The position numbers and the translations under genes are program-made. A DNA stretch of 64,000 nt. Origin: Bacillota bacterium. GTDB lineage: Bacteria; Bacillota; Clostridia; Monoglobales; Firm-18. The notes under the pieces are model-generated. The model was not told the origin of the DNA. It searched no databases and worked only from the letters and a program-made list of their open reading frames with translations. The stretch covers positions 6,092 to 70,091 of the forward strand of contig JALOAJ010000011.1 of assembly GCA_023228885.1 (NCBI GenBank), given 5' to 3'. Positions 50,783 to 59,826 of the stretch are shown here, in pieces (positions within the stretch are counted from its first letter, which is position 1; each line of letters begins with the position of its first letter).

Positions 50783-51154
50783 ATGAAAAGCTTGGCAGAA
50801 CTTGAGGCAATCAGGGATAAAACGCTTAGTGAAATAAATATGCGCACCGACCGGCAAGGCGGCATAAGGATAGTTGTCGGCATGGCAACATGCGGCATTG
50901 CGGCGGGTGCACGCCCTGTTCTTGGAGCCATTATCGAGGAAGTTTCCAAAAGGGAACTTAAAGACGTTATAGTATCACAAACCGGCTGTATCGGCGTTTG
51001 CAGGTTAGAGCCAATAGTAGAGGTTTATCGGCCGGGTGAGGAAAAAGTAACTTATGTTATGATGACCCCGCAAAAAGCGGTTGAAATGGTAACAGAGCAT
51101 ATTGTAAACAATAAGCCGATTAAAAAATATACTATCGGTGAAGCAGATAAATAA
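50783..51154 (+). CDS. Thioredoxin-like [2Fe-2S] ferredoxin
   Basis: 123 residues. C-terminal part has the thioredoxin-like ferredoxin pattern with Cys in VGMATCGIAAGA and VSQTGCIGVCRLEPIV. Related to the N-terminal domain of HydB and to subunit HndB of NADP-reducing hydrogenases. An extra electron carrier or subunit of the hydrogenase complex. GGAGG upstream; four bases after the previous gene. Confidence 0.88.
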   Translation: MKSLAELEAIRDKTLSEINMRTDRQGGIRIVVGMATCGIAAGARPVLGAIIEEVSKRELKDVIVSQTGCIGVCRLEPIVEVYRPGEEKVTYVMMTPQKAVEMVTEHIVNNKPIKKYTIGEADK

Positions 51155-51205
51155 CTTTCCCGGCAATTTGTTGGGGGGTATTGTATGGAAAGAGAGGTCA
51201 TAACA

Positions 51206-52999
51206 ATGAAACTTGCACGGTCACATGTTTTGGTTTGCGGTGGCACCGGCTGCACATCATCAGGGTCAGAAAAACTTTTGCCCGAATTTGATATTCAGCT
51301 TGAAAAAGCAGGTATAAAAAATGAAGTTAGCGTTGTAAAAACAGGTTGTTTCGGTCTTTGCGCACTCGGTCCGATTGTTATTGTGTATCCCGAGGGCGCT
51401 TTTTACAGCATGGTAAAAATAGAAGATGTAAAAACAATCGTTACGGAGCATCTTTTAAAGGGCAGAATAGTAAAAGAGCTTTTATATGATGATTCTATCG
51501 ACGGCGCTGCCATAAAACCGCTCAAAGATGTTGATTTTTATAAAAAACAACTTAGAATTGCGCTTAAAAACTGTGGTGTAATAGACCCGGAAGAAATAGA
51601 CGAATATATTGCTTTTGACGGTTATAAGGCTTTGGGAAGGGTTCTCACCGAAATGGAGCCCAAACAGGTTATCGACATTATTAAACAGTCTAAGCTGCGC
51701 GGCAGAGGCGGCGCGGGCTTTCCCACCGCAATTAAGTGGGAGTTTGCCGCTAACCAGCCCGAAGGGAAAAAATATGTGTGCTGTAATGCCGATGAAGGCG
51801 ACCCCGGCGCATTTATGGACAGGAGCGTTTTGGAGGGCGACCCTCACAGCGTTATAGAGGCAATGGCAATTGCCGCATATGCAATCGGCTCAGACGAGGG
51901 CTATATATATATTAGAGCGGAGTATCCCATTGCGGTACGCCGTCTAAACATTGCCATTGAGCAAGCAAAAAAATACGGTTTGCTGGGCAAAAACATCTTT
52001 GGCACTGATTTTAGCTTTGACCTTAGCTTGCGACTTGGTGCGGGCGCATTTGTTTGCGGCGAAGAAACCGCGCTTATAACATCAATAGAAGGCAAAAGGG
52101 GAGAGCCGCGTCCACGTCCGCCGTTCCCTGCGGTTGAGGGCTTGTGGGGCAAACCTACCATACTCAATAATGTTGAAACTTATGCCAACATTCCGCAAAT
52201 CATATTAAACGGCGCTGAATGGTTTTTAGGTATTGGAACAGAGAAAAGCAAAGGAACAAAGGTTTTCGCGTTGGGCGGCAAAATCAACAACACCGGTCTT
52301 GTTGAGGTGCCAATGGGCACAACCCTTCGCGAAATAGTCGAAGAAATCGGCGGCGGAATCCCCAACGGTAAAAAGTTTAAAGCGGCTCAAACGGGCGGAC
52401 CTTCGGGCGGTTGCATACCGACAGAGCTTATTGACACGCCGATTGATTATGATTCGCTTATTGAAATTGGCGCAATGATGGGCTCGGGCGGGTTAATCGT
52501 TATGGACGAGGATTCTTGCATGGTTGACATAGCAAAGTTCTTTTTGAAGTTTACCGTTGACGAATCGTGCGGGAAATGCGTGCCATGCCGTATAGGAACT
52601 AAAAGGATGCTTGAAATTCTTGAAAAGATTACCTCCGGGAAGGGCACAGTAGAGGATATTGAAAATCTGAAAAAACTTGCGGGAAGCGTGAAGTCGTCAT
52701 CGCTTTGCGGGCTTGGACAAACTGCTCCAAACCCTGTGCTTTCAACTCTTAAATATTTTGAGGATGAATATATGGCGCATGTTATTGAAAAGCGATGCCC
52801 TGCCGGCGTTTGTAAAGATTTGCTTCGATATATAATAGATAAAGAAAAGTGCAAAGGCTGCGGGATATGCGCCAAACACTGCCCGGTAACTGCAATTTCG
52901 GGCGAATTGAAGAAACCGTATGAGATTGACCAGCAGATGTGCATTAAATGCGGTGTTTGTGAAATTAAATGCCCATTTAAGGCCATTTCTCGAAAATAA
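51206..52999 (+). CDS. hydB: Bifurcating hydrogenase NADH/flavin subunit HydB (NuoF-like)
   Basis: 597 residues from ATG 51206. Domains in order: thioredoxin-like [2Fe-2S] (VCGGTGCTSSGS, TGCFGLCALGP), NuoF FMN/NADH region (KQSKLRGRGGAGFPTAIKWEFA, CNADEGDPGAFMDRS, GAGAFVCGEETALI), SLBB, NuoF [4Fe-4S] site (ESCGKCVPCRIGTKRM, SSLCGLGQTAPNP) and two C-terminal [4Fe-4S] ferredoxin motifs (CKGCGICAKHCP, CIKCGVCEIKCP). Binds FMN and oxidises NADH together with ferredoxin. An in-frame ATG at 51185 adds 7 residues; AGAGAGG supports 51206. Confidence 0.95.
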   Translation: MKLARSHVLVCGGTGCTSSGSEKLLPEFDIQLEKAGIKNEVSVVKTGCFGLCALGPIVIVYPEGAFYSMVKIEDVKTIVTEHLLKGRIVKELLYDDSIDGAAIKPLKDVDFYKKQLRIALKNCGVIDPEEIDEYIAFDGYKALGRVLTEMEPKQVIDIIKQSKLRGRGGAGFPTAIKWEFAANQPEGKKYVCCNADEGDPGAFMDRSVLEGDPHSVIEAMAIAAYAIGSDEGYIYIRAEYPIAVRRLNIAIEQAKKYGLLGKNIFGTDFSFDLSLRLGAGAFVCGEETALITSIEGKRGEPRPRPPFPAVEGLWGKPTILNNVETYANIPQIILNGAEWFLGIGTEKSKGTKVFALGGKINNTGLVEVPMGTTLREIVEEIGGGIPNGKKFKAAQTGGPSGGCIPTELIDTPIDYDSLIEIGAMMGSGGLIVMDEDSCMVDIAKFFLKFTVDESCGKCVPCRIGTKRMLEILEKITSGKGTVEDIENLKKLAGSVKSSSLCGLGQTAPNPVLSTLKYFEDEYMAHVIEKRCPAGVCKDLLRYIIDKEKCKGCGICAKHCPVTAISGELKKPYEIDQQMCIKCGVCEIKCPFKAISRK

Positions 53000-53020
53000 T
53001 AAAGAAAGGAGCGGAGTATA

Positions 53021-54757
53021 ATGGCTGTTAATTTGAAAATAAACAATATAGACATTACCGTACCCGAAGGAACCACCGTTTTGGAAGCGGCGCGCAGTAT
53101 AAATATTGACATACCCACGCTGTGTTACCTTAAAGATGTTAATGAGATTGGTTCCTGCCGTATGTGTGTTGTTGAAATAAAAGGACAGCGCGCCTTGCAG
53201 GCAGCGTGTGTTTATCCTGTTTCGGAAGGCATGGAGGTTCTTACCAACACTAAAACCGTTAGGGATACAAGAAAAATTAATTTAGAGCTTATACTGTCAA
53301 ATCACGAAAGAAAGTGCCTTACCTGCATACGAAATCAGGATTGTGAGCTACAAAAGCTTTCAACCGATTTAGGCGTGTTGGATATCCGCTTTGATGGTGA
53401 AAATTCGCATTACGAGGTTGATATGCTTTCATCATCGATTGTCCGCAACCCTAATAAATGTATCCTTTGCAGAAGGTGCATAAGTGTTTGCAAAAACATT
53501 CAAACCGTGTCCGTAATCGATGCCAACGAAAGAGGCTTTAACACGATAATAGGCAGTGCGTTTAATATGCCGCTTGTTGATACGCCATGCACAAATTGCG
53601 GTCAATGTATCGTTGTTTGCCCTGTTGGCGCCCTTCATGAAAAGGATGACACCGATAAAATATGGGAGCTGCTTGCCGATAATAAAAAGCATGTTTTAGT
53701 GCAAACAGCGCCTGCGGTTCGTGTCGCATTGGGCGAGGAATTCGGAATGCCGATAGGAACAAGGGTAACGGGTAAAATGGTGACGGCGTTAAAGCTTATG
53801 GGCTTTGACGGTGTTTTTGACACCGACACAGCGGCTGACTTTACCATTATGGAGGAGGGAACGGAGTTTTTAAACCGCTTAAAGAGCGGTAAAAACCTTC
53901 CCCTTATAACATCATGCAGCCCGGGTTGGGTGAAGTTTTGCGAGCATAACTTCCCTGATTTTCTTGATAACCTGTCCACGGCAAAATCGCCGCATCAAAT
54001 GTTTGGCGCAATAATGAAGTCATACTATGCCGAGAAAAAGGGTATTGACCCTGCGGATATAGCTGTTATTTCGGTAATGCCGTGCACCGCCAAAAAGTTT
54101 GAATCAAAGCGCGAAGAGCTTGCCGCAACCGGGCATCCCGATGTTGACGCCGTAATTACAACTCGTGAGTTGGGCAGAATGATAAAGCAAGCAGGGATTG
54201 ACTTTACAAAGGTAGAAGACAGCGAATTTGACGCTCCGTTTGGCGAAGCAAGCGGCGCCGGCGTTATTTTTGGCGCAACCGGCGGCGTTATGGAGGCGGC
54301 GCTGCGTACCGTTGCAGACATTCTAACAGGCGAGGATTTACAGCATATTGATTATACCGCTGTTCGAGGTTTGGACGGTATTAAAGAGGCAACGGTTGAA
54401 ATTGCCGGAACTAAAGTTCATGTTGCTGTTGCAAGCGGGCTTGGCAATGCCAGAAAACTTTTGGAAAAGGTGCGCTCGGGAGAGCAGCAGTATCATTTTA
54501 TTGAAATAATGGGTTGCCCCGGCGGTTGCATTACTGGGGGCGGCCAGCCGATAGTGGATGCCAAAACCATGATGGATATAGATGTTAAAGCGGCGCGAGC
54601 GGCTGCAATTTATGCGGAAGACAAATCAATGACATACAGAAAATCGCATGAAAATCCCATCGTTAAAAAACTGTATAAGGAATATTTCGGGAAACCATGC
54701 GGGCACTTATCGCATAATTTACTGCACACCCATTATGTAAAAAGGGAAAATTATTAA
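53021..54757 (+). CDS. hydA: [FeFe]-hydrogenase catalytic subunit HydA
   Basis: 578 residues. N-terminal plant-type [2Fe-2S] domain (IGSCRMCVVEIKG), His-containing [4Fe-4S] region (SNHERKCLTCIRNQDCELQ), two [4Fe-4S] motifs (CILCRRCISVCK, CTNCGQCIVVCP), then the H-cluster domain with TSCSPGW (Cys299), MPCTAKK (Cys355) and MGCPGGCITGGGQP (Cys499, Cys503), and a small-subunit-like C-terminus ending in HNLLHTHYVKR. Makes or uses H2. With HydB and the NuoE-like protein it fits a group A3 trimeric electron-bifurcating enzyme. Maturases HydEFG are not in the window. Confidence 0.96.
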   Translation: MAVNLKINNIDITVPEGTTVLEAARSINIDIPTLCYLKDVNEIGSCRMCVVEIKGQRALQAACVYPVSEGMEVLTNTKTVRDTRKINLELILSNHERKCLTCIRNQDCELQKLSTDLGVLDIRFDGENSHYEVDMLSSSIVRNPNKCILCRRCISVCKNIQTVSVIDANERGFNTIIGSAFNMPLVDTPCTNCGQCIVVCPVGALHEKDDTDKIWELLADNKKHVLVQTAPAVRVALGEEFGMPIGTRVTGKMVTALKLMGFDGVFDTDTAADFTIMEEGTEFLNRLKSGKNLPLITSCSPGWVKFCEHNFPDFLDNLSTAKSPHQMFGAIMKSYYAEKKGIDPADIAVISVMPCTAKKFESKREELAATGHPDVDAVITTRELGRMIKQAGIDFTKVEDSEFDAPFGEASGAGVIFGATGGVMEAALRTVADILTGEDLQHIDYTAVRGLDGIKEATVEIAGTKVHVAVASGLGNARKLLEKVRSGEQQYHFIEIMGCPGGCITGGGQPIVDAKTMMDIDVKAARAAAIYAEDKSMTYRKSHENPIVKKLYKEYFGKPCGHLSHNLLHTHYVKRENY

Positions 54758-54774
54758 AAATTATAAAGTGGCTA

Positions 54775-54817
54775 AAACAAGCATAGACTTTAATGTGAAG
54801 TTTATGCTTGTTTTTTT
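54775..54817 (+). terminator. Terminator of the hydrogenase operon
   Basis: Stem 54775-54790 with 54798-54813 (16 pairs, one G-U), 7-base loop, T-run to 54817. Confidence 0.9.
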
Positions 54818-54833
54818 GCGCTAAATATAGCTC

Positions 54834-54860
54834 TAAAGTAATTTATAAATAAGTCGATAA
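54834..54860 (+). promoter_or_regulatory. Sigma-D (sigma-28) promoter of the CheA-like gene
   Basis: TAAAGTAA (54834-54841), 11 bases, GTCGATAA (54853-54860). The Firmicutes sigma-D consensus is TAAAGTTT-N11-GCCGATAA, so there is one mismatch in the -10 and two in the less conserved part of the -35. Confidence 0.8.
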
Positions 54861-54927
54861 TATGATTATGGGGAAATTATAACCATTAGCATTAGCAAAG
54901 CGCAATAGACTTATAGGAGGGGCTACT

Positions 54928-56004
54928 TTGAACAGCAATGATTTTTGCAAACCGATGCATGATATTTTTTTAAACGGAGCAAACAAAAACCTCAAACAGT
55001 TTGAAGATATAATCCTGTCATGCAAAAAATCAAACGATTTTAACATTAACTCCATTAACGAGGCTTTTAGGATAATACATACCATCAAAGGCTTATCATC
55101 CATGATACCGTATGACAGCATTGTATCTTTGTCACATTCGATGGAAGACCTTTTTTACCGCATGAGGGAAAAGGAGCTTGAAAATATTGATTACAACCTA
55201 ATTTTTAATTTAATTTTTGAATGTGTGGATTTTATCAGAGCGGAGCTCCGAAAAATTGCAAGTAACGAAGATTTAAACGGAGAGCCGTCAACCCTTATAG
55301 ATGCTGTAAATTCTTTTTTAAGTGGAATAAAAGCTGATGAAAAGCTATATTGCGAAATGGGTTCAAAAGTGTGCAGCCCGCTAACCGAAAACAAAAGCTT
55401 GTGCCAAAAAATTAAAATGCGGGATGCCGACATACCAATTTGCACAATTCCGATATTGGCATCCTTTGACAATTTGCACCGTATGATGTGCGATATGTGT
55501 GAAAAGCTTGGCAAGAAAGCGGAACTCGCTATTATAGGCGGAGAAATTGAGGTTGATAAAATCACAGCGGAATGTATTTTTTGTTCACTGGTGCATATTT
55601 TATGCAACGCGATTGACCATGGCATAGAAAGCCCCGTTAGGCGCAAAGCAATAGGCAAGCATCCAACAGGGCAGATAAAAATTCAAGCCGAAATGTCGGA
55701 TAATTGGGTTTTTATTACGGTGAACGATGATGGGAGGGGGCTTTGCAAAAAAGAGCTGCTACGAAGGGCAAACGAAAACAGCCTGATACGCAAGCCCGTG
55801 CAACGGCTTATGGAAAGCGAAATTTATAATTTTATATTGCTGCCGGGTTTTTCAACAAGCAAAAAGGTGACAAGGTTTTCCGGCAGGGGCATGGGTTTGG
55901 ATGTAGTTGCAAAAAACCTTGAAAGAATTGGCGGCACTGTATTAATAGATAGCGTTGAAAACGAGGGGATGACGGTTTCGCTTAAAATACCGTCTATGTT
56001 GTAA
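54928..56004 (+). CDS. Minimal CheA-like histidine kinase (Hpt + HATPase)
   Basis: 358 residues from TTG 54928 behind GGAGGGG. N-terminal Hpt/P1 four-helix domain with phospho-acceptor His51 in IIHTIKG. C-terminal CheA-type HATPase with N-box HILCNAIDHGIESP (Asn227, Asp230), G1 NDDGRG (266-271), the CheA-specific LLPGFSTSKKVTRFSGRGMGLDVV with G2 at 319-323. The P2 (CheY-binding), dedicated P3 dimerisation and P5 (CheW-like) domains are absent, so it cannot couple to receptors in the usual way. About 100 residues between the domains are not recognised. Own sigma-D promoter and terminator, monocistronic, just upstream of flagellar genes. Confidence 0.87.
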   Translation: MNSNDFCKPMHDIFLNGANKNLKQFEDIILSCKKSNDFNINSINEAFRIIHTIKGLSSMIPYDSIVSLSHSMEDLFYRMREKELENIDYNLIFNLIFECVDFIRAELRKIASNEDLNGEPSTLIDAVNSFLSGIKADEKLYCEMGSKVCSPLTENKSLCQKIKMRDADIPICTIPILASFDNLHRMMCDMCEKLGKKAELAIIGGEIEVDKITAECIFCSLVHILCNAIDHGIESPVRRKAIGKHPTGQIKIQAEMSDNWVFITVNDDGRGLCKKELLRRANENSLIRKPVQRLMESEIYNFILLPGFSTSKKVTRFSGRGMGLDVVAKNLERIGGTVLIDSVENEGMTVSLKIPSML

Positions 56005-56040
56005 TTAAACTCTTACCCGCAAAAGATATGTTTTTCCGAA

Positions 56041-56076
56041 AAAGAGCGCCGCAACCCTGCTGCGGCGCTCTTTTTT
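56041..56076 (+). terminator. Terminator of the CheA-like gene
   Basis: Perfect 13-bp GC-rich stem (56041-56053 with 56061-56073), loop ACCCTGC, T-run to 56076. Confidence 0.92.
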
Positions 56077-56126
56077 GCTTATTTTTGCATTTTTATTCGT
56101 TTTGTCATATAAATTTTAAATTATGC

Positions 56127-56153
56127 TAAACTTTCTTCTTAATTTGTCGATAT
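56127..56153 (+). promoter_or_regulatory. Sigma-D (sigma-28) promoter of flgB
   Basis: TAAACTTT (56127-56134), 11 bases, GTCGATAT (56146-56153); same spacing as the promoter at 54834. It lies 92 bases before the flgB ATG. Confidence 0.75.
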
Positions 56154-56244
56154 ATAGATATGTAAAGCGAAATTTGTAACATTTTGCGGTAAGATGCAAT
56201 ATTAAATTGTCTTTTAAAATTTGAAATTCACCGGGGGAGCGATT

Positions 56245-56652
56245 ATGCTTAAAAATATCTTTATGCATTCAGGGTATTTAGAAAAGGCGCTTGATGCATC
56301 ATGGCTTAGAAACGAAGTGATTGCAAACAATATATCTAATGTTGACACCCCCAATTTTAAAAGCTCGCGCGTGGAGTTTGAATCTGCGTTGAAAGATGCA
56401 TTTGAAAACAGCGGCATTAAAATGAAAAAGACCGATAAAAAACATATGGATATGCAAGATGTGGGCGCTCACGACTTAAAGCCGTCTGTTGTAAAGAAGG
56501 TAAACACCGCCGCCAGAATGGACGGAAACAACGTTGATATAGAAACGGAGCAGCTTGATATGGTTAAGAATGTTATATATTATAATTTGTTAATACAAAA
56601 AATAGGCAAAGAATTCGGTAGGATAAAAACGGCCATTAACGAAGGGAAATAA
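56245..56652 (+). CDS. flgB: Flagellar proximal rod protein FlgB
   Basis: 135 residues from ATG 56245 behind GGGGGAG. N-terminal rod signature (LRNEVIANNISNVDTPNFKSSRVEFES) and the C-terminal VDIETEQLDMVKNVIYYNLLIQKI helix. Exported rod component. An upstream in-frame TTG at 56221 includes the ribosome-binding site. Confidence 0.96.
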   Translation: MLKNIFMHSGYLEKALDASWLRNEVIANNISNVDTPNFKSSRVEFESALKDAFENSGIKMKKTDKKHMDMQDVGAHDLKPSVVKKVNTAARMDGNNVDIETEQLDMVKNVIYYNLLIQKIGKEFGRIKTAINEGK

Positions 56653-56657
56653 AAATT

Positions 56658-57095
56658 ATGGGCTTTCTAAATTCAATGAACATAAGCGGTTCGGCATTGA
56701 CGGCGCAGCGGCTTAGAATGGATGTAATTGCCGAAAACATTGCAAATGCAAACACAACCCGCACAGCAACCGGTCAACCATATCGGCGCAGGCTTGTTTT
56801 GTTCGGCGAGCGCAATGCAAAGTTGCCTTTTTCCGATTATTTGTCAACGGCGCAAAGCGCCGTCGGCAAGGGTGTTAGGGTGACGCAAATTATTGAGGAT
56901 GAAAGCCCCATGAAGATTATGTACGACCCATCACATCCTGATTGTGATGAAAATGGGTATGTAAGGATGCCCAATGTGGACACCGTTAAAGAAATGATAG
57001 ATATGATGAGCGCAACCCGTTCGTATGAAGCTAATGTTACCGCCATAAACGCGTTTAAAAACATGGCAATGAAATCTTTTGACATTGGGAAATAG
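56658..57095 (+). CDS. flgC: Flagellar proximal rod protein FlgC
   Basis: 145 residues. Rod-family N-terminus (MNISGSALTAQRLRMDVIAENIANANTTRT), the FlgC pattern YDPSHPDCDENGYVRMPNVDTVKEMIDMMSATRSYEAN, and a C-terminal helical end. Five bases after flgB. Confidence 0.97.
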   Translation: MGFLNSMNISGSALTAQRLRMDVIAENIANANTTRTATGQPYRRRLVLFGERNAKLPFSDYLSTAQSAVGKGVRVTQIIEDESPMKIMYDPSHPDCDENGYVRMPNVDTVKEMIDMMSATRSYEANVTAINAFKNMAMKSFDIGK

Positions 57096-57137
57096 TGTAC
57101 CGTAATACATTGATTACTCAATACATTTGGAGGAATT

Positions 57138-57437
57138 ATGAATATAAACAATATCACTTCCCAAATAAGCAATATGCCAAAGGTTGGAGCAGACCAAAAT
57201 AAAATTGTTGGAGAGACAAGCAGCTTTAAAGATGTGCTTTTTAAGTTTACCGAGGATGCAAATAAGACGGATTATGACGATAAAATCAGTAATTTATCTG
57301 TGTTGCTGGGCGATGCGGAAAACACCCATCAAGCGATGATTGCGGCTGAAAAAGCAGATTTGGCGCTTCGTTTGACCATTCAAATCAGAAATAAAATTAT
57401 CGATGCTTACACCGAAGTTATGCGTATGCAGATTTAG
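57138..57437 (+). CDS. fliE: Flagellar hook-basal body protein FliE
   Basis: 99 residues, small helical export-gate/MS-ring-rod junction protein. SFKDVLFKFTEDANKTD, then LLGDAENTHQAMIAAEKADLALRLTIQIRNKIIDAYTEVMRMQI-type C-terminus, which is the conserved FliE end. GGAGG upstream. Confidence 0.95.
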   Translation: MNINNITSQISNMPKVGADQNKIVGETSSFKDVLFKFTEDANKTDYDDKISNLSVLLGDAENTHQAMIAAEKADLALRLTIQIRNKIIDAYTEVMRMQI

Positions 57438-57454
57438 TTGACGGGAGAGATTTC

Positions 57455-59806
57455 ATGAGCAAGGCATCAAAACGAATTATACTTGCTATTTTGCTTGCGT
57501 GCTTATCTTTTTGCTCGGCGGCGGCATACGATAACTTTCTCACAGGGCGTGCCGATAAAATTCAGTTTGACGATGTTTCGGCGCTTGGGGGCAATTATTG
57601 GGCAAGGGACGCAATTTATGTAATGTCCTCATTAGGTATTATTAAAGGCTATGACGAGGGGCTTTTTTTGCCGGAGGAAAATGTAAGCCGCGCCGAAGCG
57701 CTTGCTTTGATATATCGGGCTGTTGCGCTGGAGGAACAGGCGCAGGCATATGCAGATGTAATAGATGAAAGGCGGCAAAATAATCCGGGCACAGTCAGCG
57801 GCGTTGCAAGCTGGGCAGATGGATATATACAGCTTGCGTATAACAACGGGCTGATAAGCAAACAGCAATATGATGATGCCATGAGATATGAACAGCATAA
57901 TTTAGCAGAGTTTGATAAGTCCGCAGGAGCGTTGCGTGAGGAAATTGCGTTTTGGGTTGCAAAGGCTTTAAATCTTTCGCCGCCAAACAATACAAATTAT
58001 GCAATGTTAAAAACATTTAACGATTACGGTGAAATCAACACCGAAATAGCGCCTTATTTTGATGCTGTTGTGAGCGCAGGCATAATGCAGGGCAGCGCCA
58101 ATCGTTTTCTATATCCTAAAAGCCTTATCACAAGGGCAGAGATGGCAAAGGTGTTGCAAAACTTTGAAACGCATATTCTTTTATGTAAGCAAATTAGCAA
58201 AAAAACAGGGAAAGTGACTGCCGTGCAGGGTATGTCAACAATTAACATACAAAGCGAAAACGGCGATAATGATTATATATATTTAAGAAACGGCGAAAAC
58301 CTTATTGTTATTACCGAGCAACAAGTGGGCGGGGCGCAACTTTTGAATGTTGGCGATGATGTTGATTACTATATAAATGAGCAAAACGAGGTGCTTGTTG
58401 TAAAGACCTGTCGGAGCGCCGCTTTTACGGCAGAGCGCAACACATTTACCACATCCGGCATTGTTCAAGCAATAAATGTCACAGGTCGGCTATTGACGCT
58501 TTATGATGAAAGCGGAAAGACAGACCCGCACCTGTATCGGCATTTTAACTTGGCGGACGAATCTGTTTTAAAGGTTACAAGCGGCAACCATTCTGCTGGG
58601 CTGCGTGATATTTCGCAAAATGACATGGTTTTTTTAAAGGTAGTAAACGGTTATGTCAACGAGATTTCTTTTGCCGCATCACAAAAAAAATCTGAATCGG
58701 AGCATATGCAAACTGCAAGCAATTCAAAAGTAACTTCAATTTACAGGGCAACTCTTGGGTATTATGATGAAGCAAATTCTAAGGTAGCCGTTTCGGATAT
58801 TATGCGCCTTGAAAGCAGGCATTGGGGGTATACGAAGTATAAAGGTTTTGCAGAGCTTTTTATGCCTTCTGACATTAGCGTATTTTACGACAACAGCGCC
58901 ATTGAGCGGCATAATATAAACGAATTTATCGGCGCCGAAATATATATGGCGATAGGGGCGGGAACGGGTGGAAATGAAGATGTGTTGTTTGCCCGAATAA
59001 GCTCTCACCCCAACAACGAATCGCAAATATACAGCGGTGAAGTGAAAAATGCGGACAGCTTTTCAAACAAAATAAGCTTGCAAAGGTTTTTATATGAGTT
59101 CAATGTGGGCAAAGGCACAATTATAGTTAAAGATGGCAAGCTTGCAACAATAAATGATATTTCATACGATGACAGTATAAGTTTTGCGGCGCTTGGCACC
59201 GGTTGGGGTTACAATACCTTTGCAGCTTATGTTGATGCAAGCAACATATCGGAACGCGGCGGGCTTGACATATATCATGCCGTTATTTTAAATGTTGATG
59301 TGGGCAATACAATAAGCGTACGAGCCGATAGTCTTTATGACGCCAAAAGTTACAGTTGGATATATTCATCGCGTAAAATGCTGCTAAAGCTTACCGGCAA
59401 CACAAAAATTCTTGACGAAAAGGGTGTTGTTAACAATCGTGACATTTCCACTTTTTCAGACGGCGGCAGAAATGATACCTATGTGAATATCGTCGTAAAA
59501 GATGATGAGGCGGTTGTTATTAGCAAGGGAGATATTCCACAGCGGGTTCTGCGAGGGAAAATAGGCGCGATTGTGACGGAAGACGGAGCCGTTTTGGCGT
59601 TTAACATATATAATGCAATACAATACGCCGATTGGGAAGAAGAATGGCGTGAGGCGGAAGGCGGAGAGCTAAATGTGCGCCCAAACACAATATACATTAA
59701 AAATGGTGCGGTTGCATTACCGTCCGATGTAAAGGTTGGGGACAGCTTTACCGCGTTTTATAACGGAGTGTTCAACAGAGTTGCTTTAATAATTTGGCTA
59801 AACTAA
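57455..59806 (+). CDS. Secreted protein with three N-terminal SLH motifs, inserted between fliE and fliF
   Basis: 783 residues. Signal peptide (about 1-25, LLACLSFCSAAA). Three S-layer homology segments follow: FDDVSALGGNYWARDAI..GIIKGYDEG..SRAEAL (about 36-90), SWADGYIQLAYNNGLI (about 115-170) and FNDYG..GIMQGSANRFLYPKSLITRAEM (about 187-240). SLH motifs bind secondary wall polymers, so the protein is probably held in the cell wall. The remaining ~540 residues are rich in beta-strands with Asn, Ser and Gly; no catalytic domain is recognised. It lies 17 bases after fliE in the same operon. Its role in flagellar assembly or passage through the wall is only a possibility. Confidence 0.85.
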   Translation: MSKASKRIILAILLACLSFCSAAAYDNFLTGRADKIQFDDVSALGGNYWARDAIYVMSSLGIIKGYDEGLFLPEENVSRAEALALIYRAVALEEQAQAYADVIDERRQNNPGTVSGVASWADGYIQLAYNNGLISKQQYDDAMRYEQHNLAEFDKSAGALREEIAFWVAKALNLSPPNNTNYAMLKTFNDYGEINTEIAPYFDAVVSAGIMQGSANRFLYPKSLITRAEMAKVLQNFETHILLCKQISKKTGKVTAVQGMSTINIQSENGDNDYIYLRNGENLIVITEQQVGGAQLLNVGDDVDYYINEQNEVLVVKTCRSAAFTAERNTFTTSGIVQAINVTGRLLTLYDESGKTDPHLYRHFNLADESVLKVTSGNHSAGLRDISQNDMVFLKVVNGYVNEISFAASQKKSESEHMQTASNSKVTSIYRATLGYYDEANSKVAVSDIMRLESRHWGYTKYKGFAELFMPSDISVFYDNSAIERHNINEFIGAEIYMAIGAGTGGNEDVLFARISSHPNNESQIYSGEVKNADSFSNKISLQRFLYEFNVGKGTIIVKDGKLATINDISYDDSISFAALGTGWGYNTFAAYVDASNISERGGLDIYHAVILNVDVGNTISVRADSLYDAKSYSWIYSSRKMLLKLTGNTKILDEKGVVNNRDISTFSDGGRNDTYVNIVVKDDEAVVISKGDIPQRVLRGKIGAIVTEDGAVLAFNIYNAIQYADWEEEWREAEGGELNVRPNTIYIKNGAVALPSDVKVGDSFTAFYNGVFNRVALIIWLN

Positions 59807-59826
59807 CAGCAAAGGGGAGTTATTAT

